Positions 17,724-23,629 of a stretch of 39,747 bases of DNA are shown in pieces. This DNA comes from Methanobacteriota archaeon (lineage in GTDB: Archaea; Thermoplasmatota; Poseidoniia; Poseidoniales; Thalassarchaeaceae), in NCBI GenBank assembly GCA_016845365.1, contig JAERST010000002.1:1-39747 (forward strand). The letters are read 5' to 3'. Position numbers and translations under genes: made by a program. Position 1 is the first letter of the stretch; the number at the start of each line of letters is the position of its first letter. The notes beneath the pieces were generated by a model, which did not search any database, was not told the DNA's origin, and worked only from the letters and a program-made list of their open reading frames with translations.

Positions 17724-18293
17724 ATGGCTAATCCTCTTGCCGACCCCGTCCTTCTTTTCTTCATCGCAGGACTACTCGCTTCGGGCTATCTCTTGGCCAG
17801 CAGTCGTTCCAAGGACGGCGTCGATGGCACAAATCGAATGCTCGAAGGCACCCTTGCATTCTCCATCACCGGCCTTCTCTCATCCGCTTGGACTTGGGTC
17901 ATCTACAACGATATGGTCCGCAACCCATTGGGGGGCGAATTTTGTGCAACCGAAGGGCTTGTGCAGTGCGGTTCAGTGATTGGCGACCCGCGTTACAATA
18001 ACCTGTTCGGAATGTCCTGGGGCTCTCTGGGAATGGCTGCGTTCACCGCGCTCTTCTTCGTCGTGCTCTGCATACGCATGGACATCCACGCAAAGTGGGC
18101 TCCGAAATACCTCGACTACGCTTGGTGGTTGGGATTGGCTGGGGTTCCCTTCCTGCTATTGTTGATCGGGATCGAGGTGCTCGTGGTGCAGCATATCTGT
18201 CCATTTTGCACCGCTGCGCACCTCGCGTTGATTGGTTATCTCGCGGCTGTAATCATGCTGCGACAGCGCCGCGAGGCTAATGCTTGGCATTGA
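17724..18293 (+). CDS. VKOR-family disulfide-generating membrane oxidoreductase
   Basis: A homologue of vitamin K epoxide reductase. In bacteria and archaea such proteins reoxidise a thioredoxin-like partner and pass electrons to quinone, replacing DsbB. The 189 residues carry about five hydrophobic segments. The four defining cysteines are present: Cys74 and Cys82 in CATEGLVQCGSVIG, and the CPFC pair at 159-162 near the start of the last helix. The family serine region is also seen (FGMSWGSLGM). AGGAGGT lies 6 bases before the ATG, inside the end of the thioredoxin gene, so the two are translationally linked. A menaquinone-type acceptor is inference. Confidence 0.93.
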   Translation: MANPLADPVLLFFIAGLLASGYLLASSRSKDGVDGTNRMLEGTLAFSITGLLSSAWTWVIYNDMVRNPLGGEFCATEGLVQCGSVIGDPRYNNLFGMSWGSLGMAAFTALFFVVLCIRMDIHAKWAPKYLDYAWWLGLAGVPFLLLLIGIEVLVVQHICPFCTAAHLALIGYLAAVIMLRQRREANAWH

Positions 18294-18395
18294 GTCAAAT
18301 TGGTAGAGTAATCCAATCTCGACGGTCGAATTTGGTCGAATCGTCTGATGTCATTCGGGCGAATGGCTCAAAGAAGGGTCTTCGGTGGCGCGACC

Positions 18396-19337
18396 ATGGA
18401 ACTCGTCACCGGTGGTGCTGGATTCATTGGATCTCATTTGGTCGATGCATTGGTCGCACAAGGCAAGCGCGTGCGCGTGCTTGACAACTTCTCTAGCGGT
18501 CGCGACGAATTCCTCGCGCACCACAATGGCTCATCTGGAGTCGAGGTCGTTCGAGCAGATTTACTCGACCTCGACGCCGTCAAATCAGCGATGGAAGGCA
18601 TCGAAACCGTCCACCATTTGGCAGCAAACCCGGACATCAGGCTCGGGACTGAAGTCACCGATACCGACCTGCGGCAGGGCACCGTTGCAACTTACAATGT
18701 GCTAGAAGCAATGCGCTGCGCGGGGGTCGAGCGCATCTCGTTTTCCTCGTCGAGCGCGATTTACGGTGAGGCGAGCGTTATGCCCACACCCGAAACCTAC
18801 GGGCCGGTCAAACCCATCTCACTTTACGGCGCCAGCAAATTGGCCTCCGAAGCCCTGATTACCGCCTGGTGCGGCACTTTTGGGGCAAAGTCTTGGGTGC
18901 ATCGTTTTGCTAATATCGTTGGACCGCGCGGGACTCATGGAGTGATTTTTGATTTCATTCACAAGCTCAAGCGCGACCCGAGCAGGCTGGAAGTTCTTGG
19001 CAACGGCCTGCAAGAAAAGTCGTATATGTCGGCCGAGGATTGTGTCCGCGCGATGGTTCATCTTGTGGATAATACCGACGAGGCCGTCAATCTGTACAAT
19101 CTGGGAACCGGCGATACTTGCTCGGTGAGGCGGATTGCTGAGATCGTCGTTGAGGAATCCGGCCTCGAGGGAGTTTCAATCGAATACACTGGTGGAGACC
19201 GAGGCTGGGCTGGGGATGTGCCAAAGACCAGCCTCGACGTCGAGTACCTATTCTCGACTGGATTCGTCCCTCAAATGCAGTCTGAAACAGCGATTCGCCA
19301 CACTGCGCGTGCGCTCATCGAAGAAATTGGACTGTGA
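18396..19337 (+). CDS. NAD-dependent sugar epimerase/dehydratase (GalE-like)
   Basis: An extended short-chain dehydrogenase acting on nucleotide sugars, probably a UDP-glucose 4-epimerase-type enzyme making precursors for surface glycans. The 314 residues are the normal length. The NAD loop GGAGFIG is at 6-12, the catalytic Tyr144-x3-Lys148 is in LYGASKLA, and the serine of the triad lies in FSSSSAIYGEA. The C-terminal part (YNLGTGDTCSVRRIAEIV) matches the substrate-binding half. ATG 18396 is chosen because the family begins two to four residues before VTGGAGFIG; an upstream start at 18348 adds 16 unusual residues. It follows VKOR on the same strand with about 100 bases between. The exact sugar cannot be told. 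Confidence 0.92.
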   Translation: MELVTGGAGFIGSHLVDALVAQGKRVRVLDNFSSGRDEFLAHHNGSSGVEVVRADLLDLDAVKSAMEGIETVHHLAANPDIRLGTEVTDTDLRQGTVATYNVLEAMRCAGVERISFSSSSAIYGEASVMPTPETYGPVKPISLYGASKLASEALITAWCGTFGAKSWVHRFANIVGPRGTHGVIFDFIHKLKRDPSRLEVLGNGLQEKSYMSAEDCVRAMVHLVDNTDEAVNLYNLGTGDTCSVRRIAEIVVEESGLEGVSIEYTGGDRGWAGDVPKTSLDVEYLFSTGFVPQMQSETAIRHTARALIEEIGL

Positions 19338-19413
19338 GACTCATCCCCGAACCGGGGTGATTGTACCGCATTGGCCGGCTCGGATTCATAACGAGGGGGC
19401 ATGACGAGCGGGC

Positions 19414-20163
19414 ATGAGCAAGCGCTGGTATCAGGAGAATCGGCGCGACCCGTGGCGGCGTCAAGCCAAATCGAAGGGGTATCGAGCCCGCTCGGCCTAC
19501 AAACTCAAACAGATTCAGGAGAAATTCGAGGTCATCCGTGAGGGTGATGCGGTTCTCGATGTCGGATGTCACCCTGGCGGATGGACACAGGTCTCGGTCG
19601 AAGAGGCAGGTGTAGAGGGACAAATCATCGGCGTGGACCTCAAATCGACCTCGCCTGTTGAGGGCGCGAGCGTGATTCAAGGAGATATCACACACGCGGA
19701 AACCATCGAGAGAATCGAGGCGCTGCTCGATGGGCGAGAACTCAACGTAGTGCTTTCGGACATCTCACCAAAGCTCACTGGTCGATACGATACCGACCAA
19801 GCCATCTCACTCGAACTCTCGACCATGACCCTCGATGTGGCGTGTGATATGCTGGCCCCTGGTGGCGCCTTCGTCACGAAAATCTTCCAAGGCGTCGGAA
19901 TCGAGGGCTTGATCAAGGCGGCTAAGGATAGATTCAGCGTAGTTCAGCGATACGCTCCGATGGCCAGCAGGAATGCCTCATCGGAGACCTATTTGGTTTG
20001 CAAGAATCGCTTGCCTCAGCCGCGTAAACCAGCCCGCGGCTTGAGTGCTTACGAGCAAGTTCAACGGCATCTGACCGAGCTCGGTGTCAATGTAGAGAAG
20101 GCTGAGGCTGAGGCAGACGAGGATATCGCCGTTGGATTCCGTCGAGTGTCCAAGAAAGACTGA
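19414..20163 (+). CDS. rlmE: FtsJ/RlmE-type rRNA 2'-O-ribose methyltransferase
   Basis: It methylates a ribose 2'-hydroxyl of 23S rRNA, the position equivalent to U2552 in E. coli, using S-adenosylmethionine. The catalytic K-D-K-E set is complete: Lys30 (RARSAYKL), Asp116 (LSDISPKL), Lys156 (FVTKIFQG) and Glu191 (SSETYLVC). The SAM site DVGCHPGGWTQ is near 49-59. The body is standard. A tail of about 40 residues (QPRKPARGLSAYEQVQRHL onward) extends beyond the core; it is helical and basic, then acidic, and shows no clear TRAM domain. It stands between the epimerase and the OB-fold protein on the same strand. Confidence 0.93.
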   Translation: MSKRWYQENRRDPWRRQAKSKGYRARSAYKLKQIQEKFEVIREGDAVLDVGCHPGGWTQVSVEEAGVEGQIIGVDLKSTSPVEGASVIQGDITHAETIERIEALLDGRELNVVLSDISPKLTGRYDTDQAISLELSTMTLDVACDMLAPGGAFVTKIFQGVGIEGLIKAAKDRFSVVQRYAPMASRNASSETYLVCKNRLPQPRKPARGLSAYEQVQRHLTELGVNVEKAEAEADEDIAVGFRRVSKKD

Positions 20164-20290
20164 TTCTTGGATTGGCACGGCTCGATTCGATTTCTGTTCA
20201 CTTTCAGAATTCCCGTAGGGGCACTTTCACTTTCACTCAGGTCTCCCCTCGAGTCTTGATAGGCGATGACGGCGAGGTTGATTGATTCAC

Positions 20291-20671
20291 ATGGCCAGCC
20301 TGAAGCAGATAGAGAAGCAGATACTGAACGATTCGAAAGCCGAGACAAATAGACTCTCGCCGGGGCGTAGGCCACGGCGGAGAGTCAAAGTAAATCGATT
20401 GAAGGAAGACCGCCCGGTCTCCGACATTGAAATCTTAGTTCTACGCCGTTATCCTCCGCGACTCGTCTCGAGTCGAAAGTGGACTGGACGAGTCGCTGCT
20501 GCCTGCGGTCGCGACGAATCTGGAGTCGTAGGTCTCGTCCTCTGGGATGATCAAATCGACGAGGTCGCGACCGGCGATATCGTGCGCATACGCAATGGTT
20601 GGTGCAAGCGCCGCCTCGGCGAGCGCGTGGTGTCGACCGGGCGAAGTGGAAAACTCAGCGTGGTCGGTTGA
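20291..20671 (+). CDS. Single OB-fold nucleic-acid-binding protein
   Basis: A 126-residue protein with a basic N-terminal arm (LSPGRRPRRRVKVNRL) and one OB-fold-like beta barrel: GRVAAACGRDESGVVGLVLW, then DQIDEVATGDIVRIRNG and KLSVVG. The order of strands and the TGDIVRIRNGW turn resemble RPA/SOSS-B-type single-strand binding domains of archaea. It probably binds single-stranded DNA or RNA; which one is not visible. ATG 20291 is used rather than TTG 20282. It follows the methyltransferase on the same strand and converges on the cupin gene, with 22 bases between the two stops. Confidence 0.72.
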   Translation: MASLKQIEKQILNDSKAETNRLSPGRRPRRRVKVNRLKEDRPVSDIEILVLRRYPPRLVSSRKWTGRVAAACGRDESGVVGLVLWDDQIDEVATGDIVRIRNGWCKRRLGERVVSTGRSGKLSVVG

Positions 20672-20693
20672 CCCGCGCTGTAAGCCCGCAATC

Positions 20694-21146
20694 TCACTCA
20701 GAGTCTCGGTCGTAGGGAACGATATTCTGCCATTCCGAGGCATCGGAGCGAGCGACGATTGCCTCGACCCAGTCTGTATCTGAGCAATTGAATACCTCGT
20801 GAGGAAGCCCGGGTTCGATGTAGAACATATCTCCCGCGCTGTGAACAACAGATTCCCTGCAACCTGGCCCAAATTCGTGGCGCACCGCCCCTTTGAGTAG
20901 GAATACCATCACATCGAAATCGACGTGGATATGAGCTGCTGCGACGCCGCCGGGAGGAATGAATGCCTTATTCATCGACAATTTTGTCGCGGGAGTATTC
21001 TTTCCAGATAGACCCGCGCCGTACTCGATATTATTCCATCCACGAACCTTGTCAATATCTCTCAATCCGTGGATACCACCAGCATCTTCGACAAACTTGG
21101 TCAGGTCGACCTGTTCACCGGTCAAATTCAATTCAGTCTCACCCAT
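20694..21146 (-). CDS. Cupin-domain metal-binding protein
   Basis: A 150-residue single-domain cupin. Cupin motif 1 is seen as G67, His72, His74, then Asp78 in the place of the usual Glu, and Gly86 (AAHIHVDFDVMVFLLKG). Motif 2 is GDMFYIEPGLPHEVFN with His116. Three histidines plus an acidic residue would bind one divalent metal. The N-terminal 50 residues precede the barrel and include a conserved-looking RGWNNIEYG. Cupins cover isomerases, dioxygenases and sensors, so no reaction is assigned. It is divergent from the zinc-ribbon/aEF-1beta pair, sharing a region with repeated motifs. Confidence 0.85.
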   Translation of the reverse strand: MGETELNLTGEQVDLTKFVEDAGGIHGLRDIDKVRGWNNIEYGAGLSGKNTPATKLSMNKAFIPPGGVAAAHIHVDFDVMVFLLKGAVRHEFGPGCRESVVHSAGDMFYIEPGLPHEVFNCSDTDWVEAIVARSDASEWQNIVPYDRDSE

Positions 21147-21279
21147 GTGACTCGCCTGACCCCACTCAAATGCCTATTGATTTCAACCCATTCCATGCCG
21201 GCATTCCGCTCACTGAGCATCGAAGTGACTCGCCTACCCGTCGGTCAACGCTAAAAGGGGGAGGCGAGTCGCCCGCCTC
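21147..21279. promoter_or_regulatory. Divergent control region with repeated ACTCGCCT motif and leader hairpin
   Basis: Between the cupin and the zinc-ribbon gene the 11-base sequence GTGACTCGCCT occurs at 21147-21157 and again at 21225-21235. Its 8-base core appears inverted (AGGCGAGT) at 21262-21269. The last copy is part of a hairpin, GAGGCG / CGCCTC (21261-21266 with 21274-21279), ending 15 bases before the zinc-ribbon ATG. CTAAAAGG at 21251-21258 is a possible TATA box. The repeats suggest a shared regulator for both directions. Confidence 0.35.
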
Positions 21280-21294
21280 GCTGAGGGTCTTCGT

Positions 21295-21462
21295 ATGACT
21301 GCTAGAGCTGACATCTGTACCTCGTCCGGTCTTCCTCTCGTAGAGAGCAAGAGCACTGCTTTCCCATGCCCAGAGTGTGGAGAAGCAATCGGTCGTAGCG
21401 AGCGCTGCCGAGTTCAAGGCGTCAAGTACGTCTGCCCTTCATGCACATTCGAAGGGCCCTGA
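21295..21462 (+). CDS. Small zinc-ribbon protein partnered with aEF-1beta
   Basis: A 55-residue protein. It has an N-terminal Cys (DICTSSG) and two C-x2-C knuckles (CPECGEAIGRSERC and CPSC), enough to bind zinc. It matches the archaeal family of tiny zinc-finger proteins, annotated as predicted RNA-binding zinc ribbons (COG2888/DUF1610-like), that sit directly before the aEF-1beta gene in many euryarchaea. The aEF-1beta start lies 20 bases after its stop, so the two are probably one transcript. A role at the ribosome is inferred from this linkage. Confidence 0.9.
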   Translation: MTARADICTSSGLPLVESKSTAFPCPECGEAIGRSERCRVQGVKYVCPSCTFEGP

Positions 21463-21482
21463 GCCTCACGGAGTTGTTCTAC

Positions 21483-21749
21483 ATGGGACATGTCGTTGTC
21501 AAGTATAAGGTCACTATCGACCAGCCAGAGGATGGATCTCCAGATTACGAGGGGATTGCAGACACTATCTCCTCGATGGAGGAAGTTCAAGCCTGTGAGA
21601 TTAAGCCCCTCGCTTTCGGAATGATGTTCATCGAAGTCCAAGCAGTACTTGGCGAGGGTGAAGGAATCGTTGACGGCTTTGAGACAAAGGTTCGAGCCAT
21701 CAACGATCACGTCGGCCAAATCGAAGCCCTCGAAATGGGCCGTCTGTGA
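21483..21749 (+). CDS. ef1b: Translation elongation factor aEF-1beta
   Basis: The nucleotide exchange factor that reloads aEF-1alpha with GTP. It is 88 residues long, the standard archaeal size, and covers only the C-terminal exchange domain of eukaryotic eEF1B. Recognisable elements are the first strand GHVVVKYKVTIDQPED, the helix YEGIADTISSM, the strand CEIKPLAFGMMFIEVQAVL and the ending GQIEALEMGRL. ATG 21483 is chosen because the family starts with this strand; an in-frame upstream start at 21441 would overlap the zinc-ribbon gene and add unlikely residues. Convergent with truD. Confidence 0.95.
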   Translation: MGHVVVKYKVTIDQPEDGSPDYEGIADTISSMEEVQACEIKPLAFGMMFIEVQAVLGEGEGIVDGFETKVRAINDHVGQIEALEMGRL

Positions 21750-21770
21750 ATCAGACACCATCCATTGGCT

Positions 21771-21784
21771 GAGATTTTCATCTC
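21771..21784 (+). terminator. Possible terminator between aEF-1beta and truD
   Basis: A small hairpin (GAGAT / ATCTC, four-base loop TTTC) begins 21 bases after the aEF-1beta stop and is followed by a short T run at 21789-21792. It lies in a 90-base convergent gap and could end the aEF-1beta transcript. The stem is short, so confidence is low. Confidence 0.3.
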
Positions 21785-21839
21785 GTCATTTTCGCCATTG
21801 GCAGTGGCCAACTTCGTTTGTGAATCGGACAATCGATTC

Positions 21840-23261
21840 TCAGTAGTGATCTAGGGGCGAGCGCATGAATTCGCGCATCAATACCGTCGCATAGGTTCCC
21901 GGTGGCAAGGTGAACCGTAGTCTCAAATCTGCACCCTCTGGATTCCAGCGCTCGCCTTCGAGTGGGCCCTCATCCCAACGCGGCGAGGAGGATTCTTCGG
22001 GAAGTGAGGCCGCCTCTTCGACGCTAAAGTCGCGGAATGTAACGCTCAATGGGCGCCGAGTCCCACTCGTCGTCAAATTGGGGATTCTCTTCACTCGCCA
22101 TTCAATATCGGCGAGGTTTGTGATATCCAAAGCAGCAGCCTCGACGATTCCCGGCTCGCCCTCAGCAAATTTGGCCTCTTGCCCAGGCAGTGGTCCAGTC
22201 ACAGCTAATCGGCCGAGCCGACAATTTCTGCGGCATCGGTCAAGATTGGTCTCAGTAACCAAGGACATCTTCGATACATCGATTCGTCCGCTCGCTTGAA
22301 CCGGTGCGACCAAGTCTCCCAATTCAGGCTCGAGCAAATCCAATCCCGCCTCCAACCGTCCGGCCAACGAGTGATTGAATGCCAGTGATTGTAGTGAGTG
22401 AATCATCAGTAATTGCAGTGATGGAGGTAGAGCGCGGAAGGCCTTGACGTGGTCTTCTGAATTCTTGATGAGCGCCTCTAAGATGCTCTTTTCGTAACCC
22501 AAATGCTTCGGTGCAGCCTCCAAACATGCCTCTGCATCCTTGGTCTCCACCCACATTTTGCGGAAGTTTGCGACCTCCTCGGTCATCTTCGACCCCGGCA
22601 TCCCGAGATAGAGGTCGACAGCCCTCTCAAAATCACCCTCAACTACAGCACGTCCAACCTCTGGGGTAACCGGTCGAGTCGCCCCAAAACGCTGGGGTCC
22701 AATCCAATTCGGGAAGGCATCATCACCCAAGCGCTGAGCCATCCCGTCGCGAATCTCTAGAACTCGCCGCATGGCTTCTTTGGCTTCGAGCGGCGAACCA
22801 TCCTCATCGCAACAACCGCGCACCGTGATGGTGAAGCGGTTGCCATCGTGATCACCCATCCCCACCTTCTGGTGGGTGCGGCCGAGGATTTCGAGTTCAG
22901 TATCTGGAATATCGACAGCCTCGACCTTTTTTCGCGGTGCATCGATAACCAACAATTGTGTCGTCACCGCGCGCTTATCTTTCAATCCAGAACAGAAAAT
23001 TCGATTCCGGTTGATTCCACAAGCTCCAGCCAACCTTCGAAGAAATCGATTCGTCTCCCAATTATGCAGGGTCGCTCTAACCACAGTAAAGCGACCCTTA
23101 TTGTCGAGTGCAGGAGTCCTTGCGACCTCCTCCACTCGGAAATCCTCGATGCGAACTTTGAGCAGTCCACCGATTCCAGAGCCTTCGAAAGCCCAGCCGT
23201 GAAGACCTAGGTGTTGTTCGATTTGCCGCGAGTCGCGTGAGTCGAAGCTGGCTTCAGCCAA
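21840..23261 (-). CDS. truD: tRNA pseudouridine synthase D (archaeal TruD/Pus7 type)
   Basis: It converts uridine 13 of tRNA to pseudouridine. The 473 residues suit archaeal TruD, which is longer than the bacterial form because of a larger insertion domain. The catalytic Asp95 lies in CSGLKDKRAVTTQ. Other family blocks are VRIEDFRVEEV near the start, NWIGPQRFGATRPVTPEVG mid-protein and GTYATVLMREFMRSPL at the end. The start is TTG at 23261, since no ATG occurs between the rpo11 stop and the first conserved block; GAGG lies 10 bases before it. It sits 12 bases behind rpo11 on the same strand, so the two form an operon. Confidence 0.94.
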   Translation of the reverse strand: MAEASFDSRDSRQIEQHLGLHGWAFEGSGIGGLLKVRIEDFRVEEVARTPALDNKGRFTVVRATLHNWETNRFLRRLAGACGINRNRIFCSGLKDKRAVTTQLLVIDAPRKKVEAVDIPDTELEILGRTHQKVGMGDHDGNRFTITVRGCCDEDGSPLEAKEAMRRVLEIRDGMAQRLGDDAFPNWIGPQRFGATRPVTPEVGRAVVEGDFERAVDLYLGMPGSKMTEEVANFRKMWVETKDAEACLEAAPKHLGYEKSILEALIKNSEDHVKAFRALPPSLQLLMIHSLQSLAFNHSLAGRLEAGLDLLEPELGDLVAPVQASGRIDVSKMSLVTETNLDRCRRNCRLGRLAVTGPLPGQEAKFAEGEPGIVEAAALDITNLADIEWRVKRIPNLTTSGTRRPLSVTFRDFSVEEAASLPEESSSPRWDEGPLEGERWNPEGADLRLRFTLPPGTYATVLMREFMRSPLDHY

Positions 23262-23273
23262 ATTGTCACCGCC

Positions 23274-23531
23274 TCAGTTTGAGAGGTCGGCGAACTCCTT
23301 CGCGATAGCCGAGCACAAATCCTTGACGATCTTGTCAGCCTTGGCTCCCTTCTTGACGCGAACGAATAGTTCTGGCTCGTCTAGGTCAGGGTGTCCGGTG
23401 AAGTAATTCGCATACTCTACCTTGTCATTGTCATTCAGGCGGGACCTGAACATCTGTAGGGTAGCATGGTCCTCCCCTATGAGGCGCAATCGGATCTCAG
23501 ACCCCTCGTTCTTGAGCACCTTTACTGGCAT
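23274..23531 (-). CDS. rpo11: DNA-directed RNA polymerase subunit L (Rpo11)
   Basis: The archaeal counterpart of eukaryotic Rpb11 and half of the alpha-like dimer (with Rpo3) on which RNA polymerase assembles. The 85 residues show the family pattern: IRLRLIGEDHATLQMFRSRL, then EYANYFTGHPDLDEPELFVR and a long C-terminal helix (KADKIVKDLCSAIAKEFADL). The start at ATG 23531 (MPVKVLKNEGSEI) matches the family N-terminus; ATG 23573 would add 14 residues (MKALKRGRPVARSS). It heads the rpo11-truD pair and is divergent from the second RND exporter, with a palindrome in between. Confidence 0.9.
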   Translation of the reverse strand: MPVKVLKNEGSEIRLRLIGEDHATLQMFRSRLNDNDKVEYANYFTGHPDLDEPELFVRVKKGAKADKIVKDLCSAIAKEFADLSN

Positions 23532-23581
23532 GGACGAGCGCGCGACCGGCCTCCCCCTTTTGAGGGCTTTCATTCGTTTGC

Positions 23582-23598
23582 TGGACCCTAAGGGTCCA
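23582..23598. promoter_or_regulatory. 17-base palindrome in the rpo11/RND divergent region
   Basis: TGGACCCT and AGGGTCCA flank a single central A, a perfect 8+1+8 palindrome. It lies 8 bases from the upstream rpo11 ATG (23573), 50 bases from the preferred one, and about 31 bases from the RND start. Its length and position suit a dimeric regulator site acting in one or both directions. It could also be an RNA hairpin. Confidence 0.4.
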
Positions 23599-23629
23599 AT
23601 ACACTGTTTGAATTATGTAGCGGTTGGTG

